Below, one piece after another: positions 46,638 to 60,164 of a DNA stretch of 64,000 nucleotides. The notes under the pieces were generated by a model. The model was given only the letters and a program-made list of their open reading frames with translations. It made no database searches and had not been told where the DNA came from. The translations under genes were made by a program, and so were the position numbers. Numbering within the stretch: the first letter of the stretch is position 1; each line of letters begins with the position of its first letter. The stretch is from Parus major (taxonomy: Eukaryota; Chordata; Aves; Passeriformes; Paridae), in the NCBI RefSeq assembly GCF_001522545.3, contig NC_031774.1, forward strand, positions 50,745,363-50,809,362, given 5' to 3'.

Positions 46638-49600
46638 CTACTAACTTATCTTTAAGGAACATCAACCACTTGAGGTAAAGTTGAAGATGATCAAATAATT
46701 AAATAAGAAGAACTGGAATTAAACCTAAAACTCTTCTGGATAACCATGACTGTGACTGTCCTTACAAACAATGCCTCCTATATGGCCAAGGAGCTCAAAT
46801 TCATGGGTGTCCTCTGCAGTATCTGGTCATTCACAAATTGTTTTCAAGTGACTATCCAGTTGCATCCATAGATTTTTACCTAGTAGACCTTTCCACACTA
46901 TTTGTTGAAGTGTTTTTTGATCTTCATCCCGTGGCAAATAAGCATCCAAAGAAAATATCTTATGTTGTCTTTTGTGCCCACCACATTCTACAAGTCCTTA
47001 TTAAGTTGAAAAATATGTTTATGTAAGCCCAGAGTATGATCAATCATTGTTCAAAGTAACTATGTAACTATTTATCTCAAATTTGCCATTGTTTTTGCTT
47101 TTCTAAGAGTCTGTTCTCATAACAAATTAATTTCTAAGGAGTCTCAGGGACTCACAGATTTCTGAGACTGATGTTTAATTGCTGTGTAATGAAGTTCAAA
47201 AGTAATATTGATATAGACAATAAAAAAAAAGTTCTTAAAAATTTCAGTTGAACTGGATATTTTTCCCACCAAAAAGTTTGATCACTGCGCTAATTTATTT
47301 GCTAGTGATGCAAAATCAGGACCTATTTTCTCATATGTTTACTGAGATTCTCTCAAGAATTTATCCCTTGGCCTTTTCTTGCCTATGACTGAGTGTTTAA
47401 ACCAGAGAAGGAAGAAATATCAGGTTTAATGTTTGATATGTGCTGAGATTACCAAAGTACAGAACTAAATGAGACTCAGGTAGTGCAATGTGAATATCCA
47501 ATGGAACTTAAAGGCCCAGGACAGTAATTGCTCTTGAGTAAATACTGTGGGGAATCCTGTTTTCAGTCCCTGAAAAAAACTGAGACTGGAATTTGTTCTT
47601 TTGTTTGAGAAAATTACATGAAAATTCCCTACATAGATTGTTCCTTCTGGGTTTAAAATAGGCTTAAAAACTATCTGCCTTGAACACAGTTTGTGTGGAA
47701 CCAGCTGAGACATTTCTTAGGGCCAGGGTCTTCATCTCATGCTCATCCTTTAATTAAGGCCTTGATTTATTGAAGGGTTGCTTTTAAGAAATTCCACTTG
47801 ATATATCTGTATGATCTGGAGAACAACTGATGGATACATCTGTGAAATGCAGCTTGTCAGGAAACGCACAATTAATACAAAGTCCTTTAGTAGGAGTGTC
47901 CTGTTTTTGGAAAATTAAATTTCAAAGTCATGATAGCATCCAGCTTTTCTTTCTACTTTTTGACCTGGTTTCTGTTGACAACAAAACAATAATCTGAGAG
48001 CTGTCATAAAATAAGGAAATGTGGATGATTGCCAAATTGTAATGAACAAATTTCTATCTTGTTATTGCCAAAATTAACAACTTTTTTAATTAGGAAAGAT
48101 ATTGTGTTACTTATTATGAGGCTCTGACATCCTATCTTTACCAAAACAGAGAGGAAACAAATTTCCCTCTTTGACAGGGTTAATGGTGTAAGTGAGGAGA
48201 CTGTGAGAGGTTCAGGCATGACTACTACAACCAACAGGAAAATCTCATGTTCTTATCAAAGTTCACATTTCAGAAAGAGATTGTCCTCCACATTACCACC
48301 AATTAAGGTTTTTGCCACAATTATTATGTTGCAAAACTTTATTCCTCTGGTTTAAATTCACTTCTCTTGTAACTTCAAATGAATATTCATAATGCAAAAT
48401 TATTTAACTATTTTTTGGCACTCCAAAATAGTTTTTAAATTGTTTATTTTCTCCACCTCTGTGTTTACCACTCCACTGTGTCCAAAAGAAAGCAATCTCT
48501 CGTATAAAACTGGGTTTCTATTTCTTCAGTTCCTTCCTGTTCCTCTCCGTCAGTCTTGAACAAATTTCTCCAGATTTGAATAGAGCACTCAAACTAATAT
48601 TTCCACAGATGTTCTGTCAATGACTTTGATACTTGTCTAACTTTTTGCTAATTCCCAATGCACCACTGTACATTTGTATTGTAGTAACTATTTATGTTGA
48701 CAACACGTAGTCCTCTTGCGCTGGACAAGTGCTTCTAGATCTTTCTCATAAACATTTAACTGGTAAGTTCCTAGCTGCTACCAGATGTTTTTATTACTGT
48801 TTCTGTAGGTTACTTAGTTGCATCCAATCTCTGCAGGACCTCAAGGTTCTCTTATGCTTTAACTTGATAACATGTTGTGTTAGTGATGCCTCAATTTTGG
48901 ATGATTGGGACTTTTATCACAGCATAAACCTAATATTTTTTTCCAAATGGGAAGACTGAACTGACATCCTTATATAGGATAAAACCCTAAACAAACATAG
49001 TAAAACGGCAAACTGTTGCCAGTAGGAACTCTTTGCAACTCTTGCCACTTTTAATGGCCAACCTTTCACAAGTATTTGTTGTTGATCCTCTGCAAACCAA
49101 CTTCTCACCTTCTTCCCACTTCCTGCAAGGATGCCTAGTCCCAAGACAAGATAGAAGAGATACACTTTACAAAAATATCTGGTAGAAAATGCTTGGAAGT
49201 ATTTGGTTGGTTTAGAGTATCTTCCCTGGGTAAAGTTTTGCTGTGTTTTATACCTTTTTCTCTTTTTTTCTGCCTCTTTCAGGTAAAAATCTAAATCACA
49301 ATAGTGAATCTACTTAGGCTGAGAAACACATTGATACAACTATGTTACTTTTAAAAACTACTGAAATTCCTCCAAACTGTGCTGTACTGTGCTTTGGCAC
49401 ATGGATGCATCGGTCCATTCAGAACTTTAGTCTCTTTACACATTCAGAGAGTACATAAATATTTAGGCACTTACACGAGAAAAGAGTGGCAACTGGGCAC
49501 TTAAGAAAAGGAGATCCAAAAAGCATTACTTGGCTGATATATAACCCTGGAATTATATAAGTTAAGTTAAACAACAGCGCAATAACATGCCAGAGAGTTT

Positions 49601-52600
49601 TTGCAGCTGCACCTCTTAACTCAGAGCACCATTCTTCCAGGGGGCTGGGGGGCTGTCATTGCAATGCAAAGCTTAATTGTGTCTTGTATCCATTCCCTGA
49701 TGGAATGAACCAGAACTTGTATTCTGATCCCTTTCTCTTCCATGTGTTTTGAACAGAAATTTTTCCTAGGTAGCATAATGACATCATTTGCCTTTTCAAA
49801 ATAAGTCTTACAAGGAGCTTTTGTTTGTTTGGAGAGGTAGGGTATGGCTGATGTGAGTTTTCCTCCACTCTACACGTTATGTTGCTAAGTGACATTTGGC
49901 AATGAATATTGCATGTTGCTCCTGTTTCTCTGAGCCAGCAGCATTTTGTTGCTACGTTCCAGATGTCAGTGTAGTGAGATGTCATCCCTATAAAGATCTA
50001 CATTTGAACTGGAGGAGAATGAATGATTGGCAGTGTCTTCAACAGCTTTATTGGTATCAAAACTGATATTGGTTATGAAACTCATTTTACTGGCAGCTTC
50101 TAAACAGAATTTCTCAAAGCTTTTGAGGTCTTTTATGTTTTGAATAATGGGACCAATATAAATCTACTTTTAAAGACATATATTTCCTGAAATAAAAAAA
50201 AAGGGGGGGAAACTTCTCTGTCCTTTTTAAAATTCCTGTTTTCACTATGAAAAAAAAATAGGTTAGAAATTCATAAAGGATATGCACACACTGCAACACA
50301 AAAAAAGGTATTAAAGACAGCTTATATTTCATAACCATGCTCTGAAAATAAGCACGTGGGTAGATATTTTGATCTCTCTGAAATTTTATATATGATAACT
50401 ATCTCATACTGTGAATTTGGCTCCTTATCCAGATGCAAAATATTCTACTTTTCCAACTCTTAAGCAGCTTGGGGCATGTATAATATCTTATGCAATGAAT
50501 ATCCCTTTATTTAAAGACATATTCATGAACATGCTCACAGTCCTGTGACCCAACGTGTATGTTGTGATTTCTAAAATGCTCCCATGCCATCATCATGGCA
50601 TGAACAATGAATCAAATTGGTGTACTTCTCCAACATCAATCTTTGCATTACAGACATGGGGTTATCAGAAAAAAGACAAGCAAGTAAAAGTGTTACCCAA
50701 ATGCAGAACAAGGGTTACTTGAAGTCTTGACTGAATCCTTAGTTTCCATCCTTACACAGCAAGGGAAAAGAATGTTTAAAAGTATCATTTTGATTTATCT
50801 TTCTGGCTACATACTGGCAATTCAGAGTCCCCTTGCTTTTTAAGCCTGTCTTTTCACACCCTCTCAGGAGGTGGTGTCATTTCCCTCAGGTTTCCTCACA
50901 CTGTACTCCCAATGCATATACTCCAGTATTTGACCTGTCATCTACAGGACTATCATGAGTGGCAAAATTGCTGCTGAACTTTATATTCAGTGCAAGATTC
51001 AGGACACTCAGACAAGTCCCAGTGAAGTTTTCAGGACTTTAAAGTATAAAATGTATGCTTAACTTGGCACCTGGAGACCAGACCTTTTAATTTCATCTTA
51101 TTGTTTGTGGTCATGAAGTTGAGTATATGAAAGTGTCACTTCTGCCAGACCAGGGCCCCTTAGCTGTAACCTAGCCAAGAATACATAACTCTGCAGAAAC
51201 ATCTTCATGTGAAATGCTTTGGGGAGTCTTCTTTTCCTCCTATTGCCTCTAGATCTGTAACAGATGACAAACGTATCCATATCTCTTTGATCACTACAAA
51301 AATAAACGTGTTTGTCTAAAATCTACCATAGAGCAATAAAAGAGTATTTTAAATGTGCTCAATGCAAAATCTTATCAGGCAGGAAAGTGGAATGAACCAT
51401 TTGCTGCATGCTCTTTTTCTATAAAAAGTCTTGTTTCTGGGAAGAAACTGTGTTTAAGGAAGCAAAAAGGTACATAAATTGACCAATTTAGCAGCAGTGG
51501 TCAGATTAGCGATACAGTAACAAATTCTTATTCTCCTGATTTAGAAAGAGATAAAATGTCCTGTTTTCCTGGAAAACAACATAATTTAAGTGAAGATAAT
51601 ACAAATTAATGGTTTAATAAGAGAAAGGGTAAAAAGGGGATTGCTGAAACTGTGACTGTGCCTGCAGACCAAAATACTTCTCTTTAAATAAATGTGGGTG
51701 TGGGATTGACATTGTGTGGCTCACGATAGGGAGCACTTCATAATTTGTACAGGGGTTGCAATGCAAAGGCCCAGCCTGCGTGAAGTGAGTTGTTGCTTGA
51801 CCTGCTCTCAGGTGATTGCCCCAAACTCAGTCTTTAAACATACCAGTGAAAGTCATTGGCCAATGTATACTTGTTCTTACAAGCAAAGGTGTGTAGAGTC
51901 TCTCATGAAAAGCCTGATTTCTCCTGTCCAATTAGAGATTCACACCTTCTGCAAAGGGCTTTGTCTGTTTAGTTTAGTTACTGGCATCAGCCAAAAGATG
52001 ATTGAATTCTGAAAGCTGACCTTTCCAAAGGAAATCTGAAATAACTTCTTTATGCATTATGGGCAAGATTGGTCAATAATTCACCCTGTCCGAAAATTAG
52101 TTTTGTTTCCTTTGATTTTTCTGGTTTAAGGTCTACTTTATTTTTGCTATTTTGTCAAAAATTCTTCTTTCCAACTCTGTAATTGCAAGCCACAGTGCAA
52201 CTAAAGCACTTAGCCAACTTCCTTGGAAGATTTTGTTCTGCTGTATGGATTACCTTCACCCAGCAGTAAAGCATACCATTAAGTATATGTAAATGCCTGT
52301 AGGCAATGAACAAAGTGGTAACTTTAAGCTATAATTGCGTTGTACTGCTGTTTTCTCTCCACGTTGCTATTTTATACAGGAAATGTTTAGATCCAAAACC
52401 TGACTCTGCTGTAGAGTGACCCTTGAGACCATGGAGCTAACATAGTTCTTAGTGCAGGGACTGGATGGGATAAACAACCTATGGATGTCCTATGGAGAAA
52501 CACCAAATCTCATGTATCTTCAAGTTAAACTGTGTTAAGGCCTCAAAGAAGAAATGGCAGTCAACAACTGTCTATTTTAAATAGTCTACGGGTAGATTAA

Positions 52601-53350
52601 AGTGACCTACATATTCAGAAAACTAAATTTATTCAGGCTTTGCATCCACAGAAGAAGAAAAATCACAGAAGTGAATGAGCAATTTTGCATCAGTGTTTAA
52701 GAACTGCAGTAACCTGAACTCTGGCTAATGAATTTTCATATCATAACATATCATAATATATTTGAATTTTATCAACTATATTTAAATAGCTACTGGAATA
52801 AAGCACTTATAAATTGTAACTGCTATAAATATAGTTGTATTGTAAATAAATTTCCCATTCCTAAACAGACAAGTAAATCAAGCGAAGCCCATGAGTCAAT
52901 GCAATAATAATACCTCCATTAAACTTTAGATGCTCATTATTTTTAGAATTCAAATTTTCCATCCCTTGAGAACCTTATTCCTACATCCTAAATCAAAATC
53001 ACCAAACACATCCCAAGTTTATTCTTTAAATATACCCTTCATTCCTTCAATACTGACAAAAAGAACATTGCTTCAAAGCCGAGCCAAAAACCAAAACAGT
53101 ACTTATTCCAAAAGTGAATGAGGGAAATAGATTCTTGTTCAGGAATTTGTCCAAGTAGAATTGAGTGCAGTACAGCTGCAACATAATAAAAAGCAATGCT
53201 GGAATCCATGGCTAGCCTTTCCTCTGTGCTACAGACAACGCCAGAGCTCTTAACTCTTCAGAGACTGCTTGGGAAATGTAACATAAGGGTCACCTGGCCA
53301 CTAAATCCTAGAATATTATGCATGTGTCTATGTAAATTCTATGTAAAGTA
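46638..53350. other. Unique non-coding DNA, 6.7 kb
   Basis: The longest stretch without a recognised element. Frames of 60-109 codons (for example 49656-49985 minus and 51716-52012 plus) have no identifiable motif. A CTG/GTAAGT donor-like word is near 48763 and a CAG/GTAAAA word near 49283, without paired acceptors that convince. An ACATATCATA-type repeat lies near 52738-52760. Confidence 0.5.
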
Positions 53351-53731
53351 TTCACAGAATTCAGAGAATTCACAGAATTCACAGAATGACTAGATTGGAA
53401 GACACCTTCAAGATCATCGAGTCCAACCCATGCCCTAACACCTCAACTATATCATGGCACTGAGTGCCACATCCAGTCTTTTAAACACATCCAGGGATAG
53501 TGACTCCACCACCTCCCCAGGCAGACCATTCCAGTACTTTATCACTATTTCTGTGAAAAACTTCTTAATATCCAACCTGTATTTCATTTGATGCAGCTTA
53601 AGACTGTGTCCTCTCGTTCTGTCAGCTGCTGCCTGCAGAAAGAGACCAACCCCACCTGACTACAGCCACCTTTCAGGAAGATGTAGAGTGATAAGGTCAC
53701 TTCTGAGTCTCCTTTTCTCCAGGCTAAACAA
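53351..53731 (-). mobile_element. CR1 LINE fragment, antisense, with terminal 9-bp repeats
   Basis: The low-coordinate edge carries four 9-base units, TTCACAGAA with one TTCAGAGAA variant (53351-53386), which are the CR1 3' terminal repeat TTCTGTGAA in reverse. Next come TAGATTGGAAGACACCTTCA, ATCATCGAGTCCAACCCATG, TGAGTGCCACATCCAGTC, CATCCAGGGATAGTGACTCC, CACCTCCCCAGGCAGACC, CTTCTTAATATCCAACCTG and CTCCTTTTCTCCAGGCTAAA, all standard blocks of the reversed CR1 3' region. It ends abruptly at about 53731, the 5' truncation. A minus-strand frame of 70 codons across it is incidental. Confidence 0.95.
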
Positions 53732-54109
53732 GTAGCTTTACAATCTACAATAAATCTAGATGAGATACATAGACTGAAAAATATTAAATAACTCAAAGAA
53801 ATTCAAAGATAAGGGAAACAGTCAAAGAGACGGGAGATAGTCAAACAGACATAGACATCAGTTCTGTTTGAGTTTGAAATTCTGAGAGGTAACTGTTTGG
53901 CCATAGTGCATGTCACCACACAAGATGAAATAACACAGGCACTCTCATTGTGGATCTTCATAACTTATTCCTTGTTTGGTGAAAATTTCCCTGAATCATT
54001 TTAGTTTGTAATAATGGTTATGTTCCAAGATATTTTGGAGGAGTAAAAGAGCAAAGGAGGGAAGCAAGAGCATTTGAGGTGGAACGGCATGTTACGTTGT
54101 TTGTTCTGT
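53732..54109. other. Unique non-coding DNA
   Basis: Short unique interval between CR1 and the motif cluster. Nothing recognised. Confidence 0.5.
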
Positions 54110-54294
54110 CCTTTGATTGTGCCTATTTACTTAGGGCATCAGATGCTTTGGTTTGCTTTTCTCTAACATGCAATTATTGTGGGAAAGCTACGTCAAGTGA
54201 GTGAGTGTTTTCCTTTGATCAAAAAGGCGACGAAATATGTGGTCATTCTGATGTGTTCTGGGGCTAAGCTCCCCAGCACAGCTGCTGATCAAAC
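54110..54294. promoter_or_regulatory. Candidate TCF/LEF-rich enhancer island
   Basis: Three TCF/LEF-like sites lie within 185 bases: CCTTTGATT (54110-54118), CCTTTGATC inside the palindrome TTTGATCAAA (54212-54223), and TGATCAAA (54287-54294). CAATTATTGTGG, a homeodomain-like and SOX-like overlap, sits between the first two. The interval lacks repeats. Clustered TCF/LEF sites are known from Wnt-responsive enhancers, but function here is inference. Confidence 0.3.
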
Positions 54295-57200
54295 TCTCAT
54301 GAGTCCCACAGCTAATTCAGATCTCTAGTACAAGGTTGTTTTAAGGAAAATTGATTGATTCAATTGATAGAATTGGTCTTAGAATTTATTTCTTCTGAAG
54401 GCATGCCATACCCCTAATTTCATTTAGAAGATATTTGTTGGCACCTGTAACAAACTTTAACTGCAATTTCAAGGTCCTGCTTTTGACAGACTTTGGGAGG
54501 TTTTGTAAATATTTACCACAAAGGGACTTGAATGAAAAAAACTTCATTATCAGGACTAAATGACAGAAAGTGCATATTTCATCAATATGCACTGAATAAA
54601 AGGAAGTGAGAGAGGTTTTTTCTTCAGGTAGTTACTACTTAGGTGTTCAACATAAACCTGATGTAGACTAGACGGTGTCAAACCATGTAGAATTCTTTCA
54701 AGTTTAGTATATACACAGTCTTAACATTTCAGTGGTTGGCATCAAGTAGTCTTTAACTGGAAAGCAGCAAAACTTTTTGAGAATAGCTTTTAGAAATGAA
54801 ATGGAAATGAAAGAATATGGGAAAAAATCTTGACTGGAGTTTATGTTGATCTGTTCATGATAAAGACAAAAAAAAAACTTTGTCATCTGCTGAAGAGTAG
54901 AAGTGTTGATGGTAGGCCAAAGGGATTCCAGGCTTCCTGAGGATATGAACAGATTTCTTTAGGAACTGTTATTTGTTTCTTGGTCTTGAAGAGGGTTTTG
55001 GCACAGAACTCAGACCATCAGGGATGGAACTCTGATGCACAATTATCCTATAGCTTTGTGTTTCAGAACTGTCCTTGAGCATTGAACCTCCTACTGCTTA
55101 GACTGTAGATTGTCTCTTGCACAGCAGCAGCCTGGAACCGTGCTACTTGACTGGAGATAAAGTACATAGTTCTTAGAATAATAGTGGAAAATATACTTGA
55201 GGATGAAAAATATTAAAATAAACTATGCTCAACTTCAACAGAAAATACAGGAAGGTCCCATGTCTGCCCACAGTAATTGCCTATCAGATATACCTCTATT
55301 CATGGTATTCATTCCTGTTACTACTGTTGTTCATTTTATAACTGTGGTTCAAAGGGATCAAAATCACATTATGTTTGAAATGATACCAATGAGAAACCAA
55401 GGCCATCCTCATCTAAGAGAATCTCTAACTGGGACAAAGAACCCAGTACCACATGGACAAACAGACTAAGGTGACGAAATCATCAGTCTAGCTGAGGGCA
55501 AGGTTATGCCTGAGTGCACTGTAATTGGATGGTCAGGAGTCCAGATGATCTGAAGGTGCCTACATACACAACTCGGGGTCATGAATGTCATTCCAACAGG
55601 TCAAGACTTCTGTCATACATGACTTGATGAAAAATCAGAGTTAGATGCAAGTTACAGGTATGGCAGGCAAAGAAGGAAAGAAAGGAAGAAAAAATAGAAC
55701 CTTTTTTCTATTCAACTGTGCTGTGCCAAACCCTATCTTGCTGTGGTACTTTGAAAGCTGTTTTAAATTAACTGTAACTATTTATGCAGCTACAGTCTAC
55801 AAAATTTTTAACATATTTAAGACTTTCTGTACAAGGTGCTATATAATTTATCATTTCTCTTCAGAACACTTGAAACTGATTAAACATTTCACTTGAGAAG
55901 CTACTTCATTTTATTTTGTATTTTAATTTATTTCACTGCATAATTAATTTGTAATCAAGACTTGTTTTGATTTTCCTAACTGTATTTTAAAACCAACCGT
56001 GAAGTAATAACTTGCGGATGGCTTGCAAAATAGTAAAAATGTGTTCCATTAAGAAAAAAAATGAAGTCAGTATTGTGCAAATTTCATGCACCACAGAATT
56101 AACCATTCTTTAGTAAGAATTCTGAAAGTATGATCAAAGCATCCCAAAACTCAGGTGTTGTGAGATGGTGGTAAAATTCTAAGGTCTACAAAGTCAAGAG
56201 AACATGAATGACTGTATAGGCACAAATGACCATTATATCTTACATAATTGCCTCTTAAAAAATTTGACTGGACATTTAATGTAGTTGTGCTTGCCAAGTT
56301 TTTGAACTTTTGACAAATGAATCTCCTCCAAGAATGCATGCTCCTCGCATTGTTTTTAATAAAAATATATGTAAATCTCATTCAATTTAAAATTATGCAA
56401 CAAAATGTCATCCCATTTCTCACAGCCCTTGTCCTTATTGAGACTGTGCCCAGGCAGTGTCTAATATTAAAATCCCTTTTGAGTTAAAAATAATGTTTAA
56501 TTTCTTCTCATATTAACAAAACAAAATAAAACACCACAAACAAAAATAACAACAAAAATAAAACACAGACCAACTTTTGCCTCTAAGTTTTGTATAGAGC
56601 TGATTCTTGCCAGAGATCTTGGCAAGTGCTCAGTGCCATTTACCATTAGGCTTGCTAGAAGGAAGCAAATATTGTACCACTGAGTCAATAGGCCAATAGA
56701 GCATTTTGAACTGCTCCAAAGAGATAATTGACCAGCTGAAAGTGTAAGGTAACACCAGAACTGAGATCAGCAAGTAATGTGATCTCATACTGAATGTGGG
56801 TGTTTTATTTGTTTGATTTTGGGGGGTGAGTTGGAATGAGTATAAGCCAAGATTTGATTACCAAGGCTAAGAGTGGGAGAAAGGAGCAGGGAGAGAGGCC
56901 CAAAGGAGCAAGTTTAAATAGAGATGAACCAAGATCAGCCATTTATATGGCTTTCCTGTAGAGAAATCAGGAGGTTGGAAGAAGAGGAGGGAGTATAGAA
57001 AAAGGTCAAGTCCCCCAGTGGATTGTTTAAAACTTGTTCATTTTCTTCCATAGTGCTTGGGAAGCAGAGTGAGCACAAAGTCTTCACTGCCTTTATTTAG
57101 GTTCTCTCTGGCTTCAAAGATTGGCAAGTTCTTACTATATTTCTACAAAGCAGACTGCTTTTCAGGCAGGTTTTCTAAAGTTCTTGCTTTATGAGTTTTG

Positions 57201-58711
57201 GAGAAAGATTCTGGCTAGAGATGTTCAGAAGAAAAAGTGTTTGCAGTCTTTGGAGGTTGTTAATTCCTGGAAAAACTTTTGGCAAACTCCACCTCACCAA
57301 AATTTCACAGAAAATGTTTGTTAGAATTTGACCAGTTTAAATGAGTTTCTTGTGTCAGTGTCTTTACCTAGTGGAAGTTCGAATCGTGCTCGGTTTTACA
57401 CACAAAGTCAGGAAATACTGCCAACATATACAGCCCTCTTCTCTCAGAAATATTTTATTTATTTACTCTGGAGTCTGAAGACAGCTTAGAGACGTGTCTC
57501 TTGCCAGTGGTATTTGCAGTGGTATTCAGAGAGTTGTCTTCTAATTTTTAGAGTCAGTTTACACTTATTTCTTAGACTCATGTAGAGATTCAATTTTTAG
57601 TAATAACTCTCCTAACCTTGTCTGAGGTTTCCAGCATTGTTCTGCACGGTCATTGAGCTGGCCATCAGCCTCTTACATTAGAAGGTTTACTGAACTTCAA
57701 TGTAAAATTGCCTTAGAAAGTAAAGAGGCCATGAACACTGTGAAATCTTGATTTAAAAATATAGATCAATAAAGTACATCTTCATATGTCGGAAGTTATT
57801 GTAAGGATGGAGGATGGGAAGGGACACTTTGGAACAGCAAATCCACATGACTATTACAGAAGCAAGATGAACATACCTTTTCCAGGACTGTATTAGGCTC
57901 CATAATTAAACTAATAGGGCTTGGACACGGGTTGTTATCTTTAGGTTGCTAAGACTGACATCTGAAAGCTCTGACCTCTAGCATTTTATTGTAGATCACA
58001 GCAGAAATATTGTCAACAACTGGCATATGCTCATCTCCCCTCGCACTGAAGTAGCCTGAAATGCCCTCTTGCCATGAGCACTGAGGGAGAGGTTTGAAAT
58101 CTCTCAGCCTCCATATCACTAAGAGAAATATACCAAGCTCATTCTTCCCATAGAAGAGGCTCTCCAGTACTCTTAAGAACCTTATGTAGCCCATTTGCTG
58201 TGCTCCTTTCAACTTGGACGGAACTTTCGTAACTGTGGCATTTTCCAGCAGTGACAGATTAAATTTCTGCTCTTGAAAAGGAAACCATTAGTGAATTATA
58301 TCTTGCAACCATGATGTTCATTTAGGATGTGAGGAACAAGCCTTCCAATTTATTCATCTGTGTGCAACTCCTAGCACAGTGCTCTTGGACGTAACAGGCA
58401 AACAAGAAATGTCATCCAGGTTTGGCAATCTGGAATGACCCTCTGTAGCTAAGATCCCACCCCTGAGTTCAGACCAGGCTATTTTACTTTAAAACAGGAT
58501 TTTCTATCTGCAAAAAGATAATACACATGCATTTGTGCATATTTTTTTGTGGGTAGCCTAACATACGTCACATCCTGAAAAGCTTCCTTTAAGGTGTAGT
58601 TCAATCATAACTGGAATGAGAACTATGTTAATTTCTGGTAGGCATTCATGAAAATTATTTTTTAAAAATCCTGGTTTTGAGAACAAAATTATTATTCTCC
58701 AAATATTATTT
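54295..58711. other. Unique non-coding DNA, 4.4 kb
   Basis: No interspersed repeat recognised. Frames of 60-90 codons (54386-54592, 54704-54886, 55197-55469, 55645-55896, 56151-56381, 57121-57324, 57949-58212) have no motif. GTTCGAATC at 57378-57386 resembles a tRNA T-arm but the rest of a tRNA is missing. A 12-base near-duplicate with GCAGTGGTATT is at about 57504-57527. Confidence 0.5.
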
Positions 58712-58734
58712 AATAATTTAAATAATAAATTATT
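58712..58734. repeat. AT-only perfect hairpin
   Basis: AATAATTTA (58712-58720) and TAAATTATT (58726-58734) are perfect reverse complements around a 5-base loop. The region is almost purely A and T, so this is probably incidental low-complexity sequence. Confidence 0.7.
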
Positions 58735-59220
58735 CTTGGTTTTTAATTCATATGAAATACATAAATGTCATGGCAAATATCTTCAAATAAGGCTCATATT
58801 CAAAATAGTTTTGCCAGTTGCTAACATCTGAGGATCTGTCTCTTTCCTGCTCAAACACATATTACTTCTAAAAATCCACAAGACAACAGCTCCCTACCAG
58901 GAAAATGAAGTATCCACGAAAATGGAAAAAAAAGAAAGAAAGAAGGAAAGAAAAACAAATCTGCTTCACAAGAAGAAAATTAGACATTTCTAAAGCATTT
59001 CAGGATGACCACACACCAAGTGAAAAAAAAAAAAATTCAGAATGCCTGCCCCACACAAAGGATAACTTTGCTTGGCAGAATAAAACACTATCTCCTTTTA
59101 CTAAGAGCTACTCACTCATCAATCAACACCACTTTAACTACTTTACATATTTTTTCCACCTTTCATAGAGTACATCAAAAGTTCGACACATACAACCAGC
59201 CAAGTAGAATATTCAGTACG

Positions 59221-59223
<3 letters not shown>
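58735..59223. other. Unique AT-rich DNA
   Basis: A-rich, with a short AGAAAGAAAG-type tract at about 58931-58951 and an A13 run near 59024-59036. Open frames of 87 and 113 codons (58905-59168 and 59005-59346) are A-rich and the second runs into the TA repeat, so neither is credible. Confidence 0.5.

Positions 59224-59262
<39 letters not shown>
59224..59262. repeat. (TA)n microsatellite
   Basis: About 19 TA units without interruption. Pure TA repeats of this size can extrude cruciforms and are prone to length change. It is followed after four bases by a GT repeat. Confidence 0.96.
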
Positions 59263-59264
<2 letters not shown>

Positions 59265-59266
59265 AC

Positions 59267-59283
59267 GTGTGTGTGTGTGTGTG
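59267..59283. repeat. (GT)n microsatellite
   Basis: About eight GT units directly following the TA array, then CACATATATATG. The compound TA/GT layout suggests point mutation between TA and GT units followed by expansion. Confidence 0.93.
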
Positions 59284-59482
59284 CACATATATATGTATTT
59301 ATATGTACAAACACAAATGCATATAGCATCAGATATTCCATTTTGAGATAAAAACAAAATCTAGACATTGACAGCGGGTATATGACAATGTCCATTCCAT
59401 TACTCATTTAAATTTCCCACTTTTTTAAAGTTTTACATAGCAAGATGTGAAATATTTGCCTTTCCCATCTCATGTTGCCAGT

Positions 59483-59490
<8 letters not shown>
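59284..59490. other. Spacer between two TA arrays
   Basis: Unique AT-rich DNA with residual ATATAT and ACACAC words at both ends. Nothing else recognised. Confidence 0.6.

Positions 59491-59518
<28 letters not shown>
59491..59518. repeat. (TA)n microsatellite, preceded by CA units
   Basis: Fourteen TA units preceded by four CA units (59483-59490) and followed by CATATG. This is the mirror of the compound layout at 59224-59283. Confidence 0.96.
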
Positions 59519-59523
<5 letters not shown>

Positions 59524-60164
59524 GCAAAAAGCTCCATGGAGTCATAGAATCTTCAAAATTAAATACTGTGCAATTGTGATTGTTATTTTTTCTGCTTCTT
59601 ATAGATGTTATAGTAATAATTAGAATGTAGTGAATACAGGTGGAATAAAAAAAGATGAAAGGATCTGAAAAAATTACACTGGTTGTCTAGGGTAAGCAAA
59701 GGAATAAAACAAAGGAAAAGAAAGAAAACCTGAGACTTTAGTATCATCACTTTAAGCCGCCTAACTATGCTTCCCAAAGGAAGGGGATTTAGGGAGGGAT
59801 TTGAGGGAAAGCAATGAGACAGCTTTACAGATATTTTACAGGAAATTTGGCCATCAAAACCACAAGGATCCTTGTCTGGAAGTTACCAGGGGGAGCAGGA
59901 ATTTATAATATATGGTAAATGGAAGTAGGTATAAAGAGCTTTGACTCTGACAGTAGGTACTGCTCTTACAGATCAAATAAAGAAGAATATAACTGAAGGC
60001 TGTGAAGGCAGAGATACATGAGAGATATATGAAACATCCCTAAACTTTGAAGTAGGAATATTGCTTCTTCTCCTGCTTCCTGAATGAACATTAGGGGACC
60101 AATAAGGGCTGAGAAAAATGTAGTACATAATTTGTCAGGAAAAAAGAAGAGTAGAAACAAAAGG
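59519..60164. other. Unique, increasingly purine-rich DNA
   Basis: From about 59640 onward the plus strand becomes purine-biased. GAGTCATAGAATC near 59539 resembles a CR1 3' end in reverse but is too short to claim. No gene recognised. Confidence 0.5.

Noticed and set aside
53341..53390. Cluster of GAATTC restriction sites as cloning scar
   Set aside because: Explained by the CR1 terminal 9-bp repeats placed head to tail.
57361..57400. tRNA-like GTTCGAATC
   Set aside because: No A box, anticodon arm or acceptor stem can be built around it.
59535..59560. GAGTCATAGAATC as a CR1 3' end
   Set aside because: Thirteen matching bases with no continuing similarity are too few to call an insertion.
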